Shown here one piece after another: positions 24,716 through 38,594 of a stretch of DNA of 64,000 bases (positions are counted from its first letter, which is position 1; each line of letters starts with the position of its first letter). Position numbers and translations under genes: made by a program. The stretch comes from Azolla caroliniana. Its lineage: Eukaryota > Polypodiophyta. The stretch is from assembly GCA_043228905.1 (NCBI GenBank), contig JBHGNT010000002.1, positions 28,086,001-28,150,000 of the forward strand, in the 5' to 3' direction. The notes under the pieces were generated by a model. That model made no database searches and was not told where the DNA came from. It worked only from the letters and a program-made list of their open reading frames with translations.

Positions 24716-27136
24716 CACCCCTACAACATAAATCCATGATATCCATTTGTGCAATGCACTTCTATCTATGAATGAACTTTCTTGTTTCACAACTACAAGA
24801 AGATAAAGCTCCTATATATTAATAAGAAGGATTGTATCCCCTCAATCAAATTGAAGTTGTCCCCTTAAAATATGTTTTATTTCTAATTGTCCCTTTGAAA
24901 TGTTTTTTAGCATTTGAGATTCTTAATGACTGATATGTGGTCTTTTTGGGGCGTTCCTTTATTTTATCCCTTGCATTCACAACATAGAACAAAGCTATTC
25001 AACATTTGATGATCTTAATGATTAATGAAATTATGAATGGATATCTTGACCCTGTAATTGCAAATACAAAAAAAGATATAATATGATATTTTATGTCTTT
25101 TTCTCTAAAGCACAATCATGTGCATGGAAAAAGGTTCCCTCTCCTGTGTTTTCAAATTTTCAGCAACCAATTAATTTAAAACTTTTAGCAAAATTTTGAA
25201 AGTAACAATTCACAATTGAGAGGGAACCATTGTATATGTTCATGTTTTTAACCTAAAACTTATGGAGAAACAAATGGAAAGTAAATCAAGTTTTCCCCCA
25301 TCTAAATCTTAATCACACTTTTAAATTAAAATACATAACATAAAGATGTCACGACATCATAACAATTTCTTAGTGCCATGTGTAGATGGTTGTTATTCTT
25401 CTCATGAACATTGTTGTTCATCAGGATTGCAAGTCAAGAAGAGCTTTGATCACCTCCTTGCACCAATTGGAGCAATTGCCACAACGGAAGAGAGACCTAG
25501 CAATAAGGTAGAACTATCTACATGATGTTTGGGGTTGGTGGTAACATAGAAGGTGTTGTGAGTGGTATGGTTGGATTCTTAGTAGCCAACGGTGTTGGAT
25601 TCTCACCATGCTCATATACTATTGTTACAAGCCCTATCTTGATGCACATGGCCAATGATAAAATAAAACGGGTCAACCAAGTGTTGGAAACTATGTCAAG
25701 AACATTTACATTTCTTATCATGATAGACTCCATTTATCCAATAAATTGCTAGAGTTAGCTCAAATTGACACCACCCTCATAAGAAGATGAAGCCCTCTCC
25801 AAAAAACAATAGTTAAAACAAATGTGAAGCCAATATTGAAGTAGATGGCCTAGGGATTCTTGGCCATGTGCATCAAGATTGGGCTTGTAACAATAGTATA
25901 TGAGCATGGTGAGCCACACATGTGGATGCATAATTATGATCCAACTAAAGGCGCAATACTTACCGGTACTCCCCATATGATAGGTGACCACAATGCATAC
26001 GAGAGTGTAGTCAGAACCCCATGTACACTCTAGCTTGGTACTTTGGTAAGTGATGTACAATTTGATTTTACTTCATGTTCTCTTTATTATAGTACTTACA
26101 GTGCGTAATGATATTGTGCCACACTTTATTGTATTATATATAAAATGATCTAGTAAATTATGACAAAACATAATGCTCTCGTACTGCTCCCTTATTGTCG
26201 TTTGTTAAATGCATGGTGAACAAACCACATGGAATGTTCATAAACTTGAAGGATAGTGTTTGTTAAATACATTTAATTCATGTTCCCAGTAACTATATAA
26301 TTGTTGTATAATAATATGTGTTCACGAGTATTTGATTCACTAGATTCTTCATTGTCCCCCATAGAATATAGAAATAATTCTCCCTCTCTTATACACCAGG
26401 AAGCACACACGCACACACTAACTTCCAACCAGAAATACAATTGAAGGAAGTGGAAAAAGATGTGGAAAACCAAATTTTAATGTTCAAAGTGGATCTAAGA
26501 TAATCGAGAAGACATATTATGCTTTGTCATGATTCAATAGATTCCTTGGTGAATGATGCTTTATTGCAACGAAATTGTATAATTGCTCACTCGTTGCACA
26601 GTATGTTATTACCTACATATATAATTCCAATGTGAATCCATATTATGTTCTAAACACACAATAGATACTCCCCATATGTATCCTAGAGCCTATTAAGATA
26701 ACAAGCTCAACCACACAACATTCACATGCCTCTTGGGGCAAATGTGTGTGTTAAAGTTCACCTAATTCACAAAGGTAAAGGTAAGTAAAGTGAAAACCAA
26801 GCTCTTTGTCCATGGGCATAGTCAAGCTTAAATGACCTATTAAGATAACAAACATGTGTTTCACAATTGACATTATAAATGGATGATACCTTTATATTGA
26901 ATCCAAGGGATACTTTTAATATCTCACAGACTCTTCTCCCATTATTAGTAGCTTAATCGTAGGTTATATATGTACTCACATAGAAGTCTTATATAAACCA
27001 TGACCCCCCTCTTGTATAGAATATTACAATGATGAGAGCACACCTAATCAAATATTCATCAACACCTTACAAGATTAGGGAGGCTTGGTTTTTATAAGAG
27101 TTCCATGCAATTACACTTATAAGTCAAAATAAATCT
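24716..27136. other. Gene-free stretch with foldback
   Basis: No recognisable gene. The long inverted repeat at 25602-25913 is listed separately. The right end, 27121-27136, is the left copy of the target-site duplication of the chimeric retroposon. Confidence 0.45.
25602..25913. repeat. Foldback: 54-bp arms, about 205-bp spacer
   Basis: Left arm 25602-25655 and right arm 25860-25913 are reverse complements with a single mismatch. They include CATGCTCATATACTATTGTT and its complement. Such an arrangement would fold into a long hairpin if transcribed. No flanking duplication or typical terminal motif was seen, so it may be an inverted duplication of unknown sequence rather than a MITE. Confidence 0.85.
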
Positions 27137-27269
27137 GGAATCTACAAATGGACAGATGGTTGATGTTGAAAATGAAGCAGATTTTCAATAAAGATGGTGT
27201 TGGAGGGGGAAGCAATTTTTTATGAGTGCCTGAGGAGAGTATTCATTGGCATTAGGTTGAATCTAAGTA

Positions 27270-28301
27270 GGTTGAAGATGGGGAATAGAAGAGTGGTTTG
27301 GCTTTGCTCGGGGAAGTCATCCTTATGGGATTTTTATTTTTATTTATTTATTTAATTTTTGATTTGTGCTTGTCACAAAGATGGATGATGTTACAAGATG
27401 TTGAAGCAGTTCTAGGGAGTGACAGGGAGGCTAGATTATGTTTCAATTCTTTTCGAATTTGGGGAGTGCTTTGCTCAGTTGTTTGGGAAGGATGATTGGA
27501 GTCATATAGTCAAAAGGTAGTGTACTAGGATGTATACATTACGTTGCAAGTCTTATGATTGCTGAGTATGAACAGGTTGAATGGGGAAAATAGAAGATTG
27601 TCTTAAGATGCAGCTACCGTGTGTACGTTGAAAGTGGAAAATAGAAGACTGGTTTGGCTTTGCTTGGGGAAGCCATCCTTCTGGGAAAATCTTCTTGCTT
27701 GTGACAAAGATGGATGATGTAAAAGGATGTTTGAAGCAATCCTAGGGAGTGACAGAGAGGCTACAATATGTTTCAAGTACTTTTCAAATTTGGGGAATGC
27801 TTTTCTCATTTTTCTGGGGAGGATGAGTGGAGACAAACTGTCAAAAGGTATTGTATTAAGATGTATACATTAGATAGTAGGTTTTATGTATTGCTACTTA
27901 TGAGCAAGTTGAATGTGGAAGATAGAAGACTGCATAAAGATGCAACAACTTTGTGTACGTTGAAAGTGGAATTAGAAGATTGGTTTGGCTTTGCTTGGGG
28001 AAGTCATCCTTATGGGGATTTTTTTTATTTTTGCTTTTGTTCCTACTTTATGTACATTGAAAATGGAAAATTACAAGAGTGGATTGGCTTTGCTTGGGGA
28101 AGCCATCCTTAGGAGAAAATCTTTTTACTATGGGGCAGAGTTGGATGATGTTTAAGGATGTTGAAGCAGTCTAGGGAGTGACAAGGAGGATAGATTATGT
28201 TTTATTTTCTTTTCAAATTTGGGGAATGGTTTTTTCTTTCTCTAGGGAGGATGAGTGGAGACAATTGGTAGCATGTTTTAGGTGTAGCTAACTATGTGCA
28301 G
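27270..28301. repeat. Four diverged tandem units within the retroposon
   Basis: Units begin at about 27270, 27627, 27959 and 28056. Each starts with a (G/A)TTGAA..TGG phrase and contains TGGCTTTGCT(T/C)GGGGAAG(T/C)CATCCTT. Three continue with GGATGATGT, CTAGGGAGTGACA, and TTTTC(A/G)AATTTGGGG(A/G). The third unit is cut to about 97 bp. Unit length is about 330-360 bp. No protein family is recognised. Confidence 0.8.
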
Positions 28302-28365
28302 GTTGAAGAAGGATGGTGTTTCACAATGCAACTTCTTTGTGTGGGGGCCATTACTTATCGGCTCA

Positions 28366-28967
28366 TTTAGTCTGCCAGGATTAAACATGTCTGATGGGAC
28401 AGACTCTCATTATTTTCATTCCGGTGCATGTGGTTACCATTGCATGTGGGACTCTAGGCTTTTTAGTTATGGCGAATGGGAGGATCTATGCTTCTTGTTG
28501 TCCAATGCAAGATGGTGGATTGAGCACAAATTTGATGGTTTTCGTTATGATGGTGTAACATCAATGATGTACACTCATCATGGACTACAAGTTTCCTTTA
28601 CTGGGAATAACAATGAATGTTTTGGAATGGCTACAGATATAGATGCTTTGAATTACCTCATGTTGGCAAATGAAATTATCTATGCTTTATAGCCAAATGC
28701 CATTATTGTTGGAAAAAATGTAAGTTGAATGCCTACCTTTAGTCTCCCTGTTGGAGATGGAGGTGTTGGTTTCGACTATAGGATGCATAAGGCAGTTGCA
28801 GACAAGTGGATTGAATTGCTAAGAAAAAAGACATGCTGAGAAAATGTGTTGTTTATGCTCAAAGCCATGATCAGGCTTTAGTTGGAGACAAGACAATTGC
28901 ATTTAGCCTGATGGACAAGGATATGTATGGCTTTATGGCCCTTGATGGACACAACACCAACAATTGA
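28366..28967 (+). pseudogene. Starch branching enzyme (SBEII-type) processed fragment
   Basis: Conceptual translation matches the catalytic GH13 barrel of plant 1,4-alpha-glucan branching enzyme: [43 protein letters not shown] (normally with the catalytic Asp in FDGFRFDG) and [15 protein letters not shown]. After a stop come [20 protein letters not shown], then [17 protein letters not shown] and [13 protein letters not shown]. Stops, a frameshift and deletion of about 15 residues before CVVYAQ show it is dead. No introns occur, although plant SBE genes have many. The last matching text, TPTID, abuts GDI sequence at about 28966. Confidence 0.9.
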
Positions 28968-29040
28968 TATTAGAGGACAACACAGTTGATTTTATTGGTC
29001 ATGCGTGAACCTTATATCGAGATGATGCATATCTGGAGTC
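28968..29040 (+). pseudogene. Rab GDI fragment 1
   Basis: The stretch reads LEDNTVDFIGHA, stop, TLYRDDAYL, equal to the GDI segment that normally reads GLED(D/N)TVDFIGHALAL followed by RDD.YL. It joins directly to SBE sequence, and both parents would carry AGAGG at the junction, a possible microhomology. GDI extracts prenylated Rab GTPases from membranes. This piece has an internal stop. Confidence 0.8.
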
Positions 29041-29226
29041 TTTTACTAAATAAAATCAACATAGTTTATATCTGGAGGCTATTATAACCAGCATTAAGCT
29101 TGTGGATTATGAAAGTGCTAACAAATTAGTATAGTTTTAGGGAAAACAAATGTGCATGTTACAGAGAAAGATGTTCTGCCCCTGAAAACTTCCTTTGCAA
29201 GTATATGATGGCTTCTTTTGAATTCC
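29041..29226 (+). other. Unidentified insert between GDI and NAT10 pieces
   Basis: About 190 bases, conceptually including YLEAIITSIKLVDYESANKLV and, in another frame, NVHVTEKDVLPLKTSF. I do not recognise a family. It may be a fourth captured transcript or decayed NAT10 or GDI sequence. Confidence 0.4.
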
Positions 29227-29373
29227 AGGAAGAGTTTTCAGAGAAGTAGAGCTTGGAGAGTCCATCAGATATGCTTTAGGTGATGTTGTTGAAGGTTAGT
29301 TAAATGAACTTTTCTGTTTGAATGCTGCAAATCACATTCCCAAACTTGAGGGCAGCTTGCCTCATCCAAGTGG
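29227..29373 (+). pseudogene. RNA cytidine acetyltransferase (NAT10/Kre33-like) fragment
   Basis: The translation GRVFREVELGESIRYALGD, then VVEG-stop-LNELFCLNAANHIPKLEG, then SLPHPSG matches the conserved segment of plant NAT10 homologues that reads GRVFREVEL.ESIRYA.GDP.E.WLN.LLCLD. The intact enzyme makes N4-acetylcytidine in 18S rRNA and tRNA. Only about 48 residues are present, with one stop in place of the expected Trp (TAG for TGG). Confidence 0.8.
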
Positions 29374-29436
29374 TTATACATAATATAAAGATTGTTTACA
29401 AATGTCACAGTGAAATGTGGCTAATGTTCTGAGTCA

Positions 29437-29943
29437 TTAGCTCATTTTCGAGGAGGCTCTCTGTATATATACCCTTTGTATGAGCTTGGTGAATTAGCAC
29501 AAGGTTTTGCACGACTGAGTGCAGTTTATGGTTGGACATATATGCTTGCAAAACCAGAGTGTAAGGTAGAATTTGATGACGAAGGAAAGGTTTGTGGTGT
29601 CACATCGAATGGAGAGACGGCGAGGACAAAGAAGGTTGTAGGTGATCCATCATATCTTCCAAACAAGGTGAAAAAGCTAGGCAGGAAATCTGACATGAAT
29701 TAGTCTTTTGGGACCCGTGGATGAAATTTTCTTCGATACCTATGATACATTTGTACCAGTCAATGAACCTTCATTGGATCAATGCTATATATCCAATAGC
29801 TAGGATGCAACCACCCATTTTGAGACCGCTGTGGAAGATGTTTTGGCAATGTATACAGCTATCACTGGAACGGTTTTGGATTTGTCTGTGGATGTAAGTG
29901 CAGTTACTGCAACTGATGAGTATTTCTTTTTGCCATCTCTCTT
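29437..29943 (+). pseudogene. Rab GDI fragment 2 (C-terminal half)
   Basis: The piece starts [17 protein letters not shown] and runs on through [44 protein letters not shown] and [11 protein letters not shown]. It then skips the segment that should contain the AIAIMSHPIP-type text and resumes at LGRKSDM. A frameshift leads to GPVDEIFFDTYDTFVPVNEP, SLDQCY, DATTHFETAVEDVLAMYTAI and DLSVDVSAVTATDE. This covers most of the C-terminal half of GDI without introns. The internal deletion, frameshift and stops mark it as dead. Confidence 0.9.
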
Positions 29944-30074
29944 TATGGGAGACATACAGTTAATTACAGAGCCAAATTGCAATTTTTTATTTTTTATTTT
30001 TTTTCTACATATGTTAAGACCAGCCAGATTTTCTGGTGTCTTGCATAGGGTTTGCCAAGTACAATGATCATGAT

Positions 30075-30252
30075 TAGGAATGATTATTATGATGGAGAGT
30101 CAACATCTCTCAATCTTACACAGTTGTGGTCCACAGTGACAAGCCTCCTATGTTTAAAGTCGTTGATGGGAGCTATGTTTTTAATAAATGGAAGATTCAC
30201 AAGGTTCCTGCTACAGATGTAGTAGCATTGAAGTCTCCCCTCATGGGTCTAT
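30075..30252 (+). pseudogene. Rab GDI fragment 3 (N-terminal part, out of order)
   Basis: The text [20 protein letters not shown] (normally [18 protein letters not shown]) is followed after a shift by [40 protein letters not shown]. The segment between SDKPP and FK.VDGS is deleted. This is the N-terminal third of GDI, yet it lies downstream of the C-terminal half, so the source gene order is permuted. Confidence 0.88.
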
Positions 30253-30320
30253 TTGAGTTTGACTTGGGAGATGCAAGTTATTTAAGATATATGGGACTGC
30301 AAGTAGCTTGGAATGTGTCT
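30253..30320 (+). pseudogene. Starch branching enzyme fragment 2 (C-terminal)
   Basis: [15 protein letters not shown] matches the SBE C-terminal text FDLGDA.YLRY.G(L/M)Q. It is fused directly after GDI LMGLFE. A short repeat of TAGCTTGGAATGTGTCTACA follows at about 30306-30347. The retroposon then continues as an untranslated-looking tail to the poly(A). Confidence 0.75.
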
Positions 30321-30531
30321 ACAGAATAGCTTGGAATGTGTCTACATAATAACTTTCAGATTAGTTGACTAGTTTTCTCTACTTTGGAGTACATAGATTG
30401 CTTTCCTCAAACCATCATCTTATAAAGATGAGTTGGGAAAAATATTTTGTATGTTGTTGTTATGACTTTTCTAAAAACTAATGGAAGGATATGTTCTTTT
30501 GAAGAAAAAAAAAAAAAGTCAAAATAAATCT

Positions 30532-32929
30532 AGTGATGATGGAGAGTAATTAAAGGCATCTCCTGTGCACAAAATCAATGGGGGGCTTTAATAAAGACAT
30601 GCCCTAAGGTTTGTGTGTCCACACAATGTGTGGTCAGGCTTGTTATCTAAATGTGTCCCTTTAAGTTCAATTGTGTTGTACCATAAACCGAACAACTAAC
30701 TTGTCATTGTATCACCCTCATTAAACCTTGCCAAATCAAGTGGACATAGGCCACGTATCATGAAAATTTACAACTCTTGTCTGTGCTAAGATATCCGCCA
30801 TTTAGTGATTAGAGAGAATACATCAAAGATAAGGTTCCATGCTCCATTTTCATTGGAAGCCTCAACCTCCTTGCATGGTCTCCACCCATTCAAATTTGTC
30901 TCTCACTGACTACATCATGAAGCCCATTGCCTTCATCATGGAGACGTGGTTTTGTGCCTTGCAATCATTATACCCCAACCACGTGATTGTATTATTCTTT
31001 TCGGTTGAGCACCCTATCATAGGATTTCTTCACTTTGGTTGTCCTCATTATCTAAGTAAATGCCCTTCCAATTTTGATGAGCAAAAATTGGTAGGTCCAT
31101 AATAGTAATTCCCTTAATCAAAGTTGTGAACATGTCAATTGATGGACTATACCAAAGACATAAGCCCCAAGGAAAATTGCATGACAAGTTTATATCATAC
31201 AAAAATGTACGAGAGAGGAGAAAATAGGAAGCAAAATGATCGATCTAAGGATGTATAGGTCTTGACAAACAAGATTGGTGTGGATTCGTGCCACTAAATG
31301 GGAGTATCCACGCCAATGCACACATACCTTCATCATAGTGCATGGGCAAGGCTTCTTGTCATACTTCACGGCCACCCCTCTCCAATACCACATCCTACCA
31401 CTCATTCACCCTACACTAAAAAAGGTGAGCATCTTCTCCCCCGATGGAAAGGGCGCGAACATGGGTACCCCCCAACACTAAATGCAAATGATGAAGAAAG
31501 TTGTCAACACTTTCTTGTGTACAGAAACATTAATTCCACCTCAATGGTGGCATGTTATTCACCCTACACTAAAAAAGGTGAGCATCTTCTCCCCCAATGG
31601 AAAGGGCGTGAACATGGGTACCCCCCAACACTAAATGCAAATGATGAAGAAAGTTGTCAACACTTTCTTGTGTACAGAAACATTAATTCCACCTCAAAGG
31701 TGGCATGTTGCAGCCATGGCCAAACTAGGTAATGGTTAACAAACAAAAGAATTTACAGTTAATGAAGCTTCTCTTCCGCAAACAATCTTACATTGTTGAT
31801 CAAAATATGGATCATTGATACATTGTTGAACAAGTAGAAGACAAATATTAAAGGGAAGGATCAGCCTATGTACATACCTATGTAGGGTATCAAATATTGG
31901 TGAGAGAGAGAGAGAGTTGTGAGTTTAGTGGTATATGTGGAGTAAGAAGGGGGAGGTATCCAAACTGATTTTTGACCATTTACTTTACCTGGGATATTAC
32001 TTTGTTAGAAGACAACTTGAAAGGATATAAAAGATTTGAAGTGATTGAAACCTCTTCCCATGCAGTCATTATCCACAAAGAACACCCAAGTACAGAATAC
32101 TACTTTATCCAACTAAAACTGGCTCTCTAAACTTCAATTGACATTCAACAGTAAAATTATCTTCTAACTTAAAAGCTGATCAAAATCTACAACTGACTTA
32201 ACAAGCAGAACAAAAAACAGCTACTTGTAGCACCAACATACCTTAGTGAGAACAGGAGATTTATTTAAGCATTACTCTTGATTTTGATGAAAGTAGAGAT
32301 GTTGCACCAAACCAGAACATTCTACTCTGATCCCTGAGATGAGCAATATTGGAATAGACTTCCTCAGTCTTCTCTGCTAGCTCACTGTGACTAGCTTTAC
32401 CAGCTTTACAGATGTACAGTGTCCTTGTAAAATGTGAAAGCAACTGCTGATTGATCAACTATTAGCAGTTTATGTGGTGCTAATAGTCATGTGTTATCAA
32501 AGAGCATAAGTGAGTATAACAAAGAGCATTAAGTCGACTTTCTAACTTAGTATACAAAGACAAATCAAGCAATTATCCCACAGGAAACTGCAGGGAAGTC
32601 AAAAAAACTTTGAAACTAAGAATAAACGTAAGTCGACTTGAATGCCAACATTGAGGGACGCTGATATTACTTAATGCAGGTGAGCAATACAAGTTCCTCT
32701 AAATTTTTATCTAGTTTAATTTGCTAGCTAGTCACGTTCATCCATTCCCTTATTGATACAAAGATAGTTACAAGTTCACTTGAATTCAGACAACAAGAGA
32801 CCATAATTTTATGGCAGGTGAAGAAAACGAGTTCCCCTGAATTTTACCTTGTTTAATTTGCTAACGTATCAAATGTTTCAGGCTCATACATGCCCTTAAT
32901 GATACAAAGTTAGTTTCAAAGAGAATACA
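30532..32929. other. Intergenic, with a 153-bp tandem duplication
   Basis: No recognised gene. The duplication at 31404-31709 is listed separately. A (GA)n run occurs at about 31901-31915. The interval 32250-32929 is probably 3' flank of the KAE1 gene; no exon is seen there. Confidence 0.45.
31404..31709. repeat. 153-bp tandem duplication
   Basis: Copy 1 (31404-31556) and copy 2 (31557-31709) differ at only a few bases, for example CCCCCGATGG versus CCCCCAATGG. The period is 51 codons, so an open frame (31298-31732, 144 codons) stays open through both. I see no protein family in it and take it as non-coding with a recent duplication. Confidence 0.9.
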
Positions 32930-36020
<3,091 letters not shown>

Positions 36021-36160
36021 CCTTCTTAACCCCTGCTCTGCTCTTCCCTGCTCTTCTCTTCTCTTACCTGCTCTTCCCTGCTCTGCTCTGCTCTGTTCTG
36101 CTCTTCCCTGCTCTGCTCTGCTCTTCCCTGCTCTGTTCTGCTCGGGGCTTAGGGTTTTGT
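36021..36160. repeat. CTGCTCT/CTTCC pyrimidine microsatellite at KAE1 5' end
   Basis: Immediately upstream of the KAE1 ATG, an imperfect repeat of CTGCTCT, CTGCTCTTCC and CTTCT units spans about 36030-36143. On the transcript strand it is a purine-rich AGCAGAG repeat in the 5' UTR or core promoter. Confidence 0.85.
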
Positions 36161-38594
36161 GGCTTATACCCTACCCTCTCTGTAAAAAACAGACATTTGA
36201 GAGGTCATTCTTGAATCATCATCATCATATTCACCACTCTTTTACTGTTAGTAACATAAACGCGAAATTACAAAACTAGGCTTCTTCTAGTTAGGACAGA
36301 AAGAAAGAAGTAAAGACACAACAACATAAAGAGGGCATAAAAGAAAGGGCTATAAGCTTGTTATGGTGTCCCCGATTCTTGAAATACTCACTTTAAAAAC
36401 TTTGCTTGTAAAGGTCATTTTTCCGCCTTTTCTAGTCCTCCTCCTTATTCTCTAAACTTGATCCGCTCTCCTTCTAACTCCGAGTTTGGCGATCAATGCT
36501 TTCACTTAACTTCGCAGTAATCACTTTGCATGGGCGTGTAGCTCCTAAGTTAATGTAAGTGTGGATTTTCCTAATAAGTTCACCCTTCAATTGCTTATGT
36601 ATTGAGTTTCTTAAGTAGGTAAGTAAGATGATGATTGTCGACGTATCATTGATTAAGTGAGAGAGGTTACGTAACCACCTTGTCATTATTGTTATTGAGG
36701 TGTCTTGTAGTTAGTATTTAAAGGGTACGTAAGCAAGAAGTATGTCATACAAATGACAAAGCTATAATTTTGTATGTGTCAATGGCGATATTAGTACATC
36801 AATCCCTCCATGACTTCTAGGTAAAAAAGAGAGGGATGGACAAAGGCAAAGAATTCAACACTTCCTAGAGTAGTTAGCATTGTGGTAACCCTGCGAGTCT
36901 TCTTACCCAACCCATCATCAAAGTAGACCTTCATTGCATTTGCAATCATCATAATTAGTAGAGATGTGCTCCTAATTGGCCTATATTGCTTTCTAAGAGT
37001 CATGACACCATTGTAACCATTACTATATTAATGGAATATATTGATTGTCCTTCTAAATCCATGTCAACCTAGTGTTCAAATCGTTTATCATAAGTAACCG
37101 TGTACAACCTTTAATAAATTCCAACAAATGTGTGTCATAGCCGCAAACTACCAACCATCTATTGTCAACCTTCATTGAAACACAAGTCATCACCCTCATT
37201 AGACAATTCTTGAATATCCAATTTAGTCTTTAGGAATCTCGTAGTTGGGAATCATCTAGTTTGACTCCAATAGATTAAAATTTAAAAGCTTTCTCGTCAT
37301 TTCCACTATGTTAAGTCACACTCTTCTTGTACCAGAATGTATATTTTGAATCAAAAACATGGCAAAAGTTGGAAAGAGAAAGACATAATACAATGTATTG
37401 ATATTCGTAAACAAGCAAAATATTCAAGAAAATGTATAATTAGCCTCAATTTAAGTGTGTGACAAGGCCTAATTCAACTCTTTAGAATGAACCTAGGGGT
37501 TTTCTTGTTTATTAAAATGCCATTAAAAAGAATGTGTTGCATGAAGTCTAAAGATTTTAATTTCCAACTTATTGTTAATGAAAATGCATGGGTAATAGAT
37601 CACTTCGGTAATCTAAGGATTATTGTTCTACACGTATTCCTAGTTACATATATATTGGATTATATACCATCAGATATTTTCCATTCCAACTATCATCACA
37701 TCAACAATAGGACTCACATGACTATGATATAACGATGAATATTGTGAATGTGGTGGTAAACTTTTGTGGGAATTGCAATGAAAAGGGGCAAACATGTAGC
37801 AACTAACGAGATCAATGCAAAATTATGATGAGATCACGAAAGATTGACAATTATATATAATCAAGATGTGATGTAATATTTTGTACTACAGACTCTATGG
37901 GCTTCTTGAATTCAATGTGTTGTGGTGTGGGGCCTAGTCTCTTATCCATTGGAGTATACAAAGAATGTTCACTCCCTTTTGAAACTCAGTTATTTTGGAA
38001 CAAGTGGAAGTTGACTACGAATTTGCATCTTGTCATATTAAGTAGGAAAATTATAAAGATGGATTCTACCAAACCAACACACTCTTTTCAAATGGACATT
38101 GCTTGTGGTCACGTAAAAAGCAGTCATTGGTGTGATAGTTAATATGTATGAACATTAATTATCGTAAAAGAATGACTTATTGTTGGTGATTACTGTCTGA
38201 TACCAAATTACCTTCAACCAACTTGTTACATAAGGCTTATAAATTTACAAGGTTTATGACCTTGTTTGAGATTTAAGGGGGAAATAAGGATATTTATAAC
38301 CCCAAAACCATATATTGGGAGGATAGGTACGTTAATTAAAAAACTATATAATCATATTGCCATAGTTGCGTAGTTGTCGTAGTAGTGGGTTCCATAACAA
38401 TTACTCATCAAAGGTGGTCCCATATCATGTGGCTTTGGTTTAGGTCCATTTTTTCTCTCCACCGATGTCAATACATGTATTAGGAACGTCAATATTGGAT
38501 ATGACAATTGTCAATGACACGAGATGAATGGTTGCCACTAGACAAAACATGATAGACTACATCAGCACAAGAGAGAGCCCATCCTTCAAGTGCA
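36161..38594. other. Intergenic between KAE1 and CDF-like gene
   Basis: It contains the KAE1 upstream flank and the CDF-like 3' flank. I see no coding exon, RNA gene or clear mobile element. Confidence 0.45.

Larger units (their letters stand above)
27137..30515 (+). mobile_element. Retroposed chimeric transcript with poly(A) and 16-bp TSD
   Basis: The 16-base string AAGTCAAAATAAATCT occurs at 27121-27136 and again at 30516-30531, directly after an A run at 30504-30517 (interrupted only at the left by GAAG). These are hallmarks of LINE-type target-primed insertion. The inserted 3.4 kb contains, in order: a 5' block of repeated units (27270-28301), an SBE segment, a short GDI segment, an unidentified piece, a NAT10 segment, a longer GDI segment, an N-terminal GDI segment and an SBE C-terminal piece. 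All lie in the same orientation and lack introns, and stops and frameshifts are present. It is a dead processed chimera. The mobilising enzyme was probably a LINE such as the relic at 22951-24715, but this is inference. Confidence 0.85.

Noticed and set aside
23042-24720. AATAAACAACA(T/C)CC at about 23038 and 24706 as a target-site duplication for the LINE.
   Set aside because: The left copy falls inside LINE-derived coding sequence, so it cannot be the insertion site border.
27768-28112. 114-codon plus frame inside the repeated block of the retroposon.
   Set aside because: It spans the diverged tandem units and matches no known protein; the neighbouring units have stops in the same frame.
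27137-30515. Helitron or Pack-MULE capture as an explanation for the gene mosaic.
   Set aside because: The segments lack introns, a 16-bp duplication and poly(A) are present, and I saw no TC...CTRR ends with a hairpin and no long terminal inverted repeats.
31298-31732. 144-codon plus-strand frame with an internal repeat.
   Set aside because: Its length is explained by a recent 153-bp duplication. No start context, splice sites or family support it as a gene.
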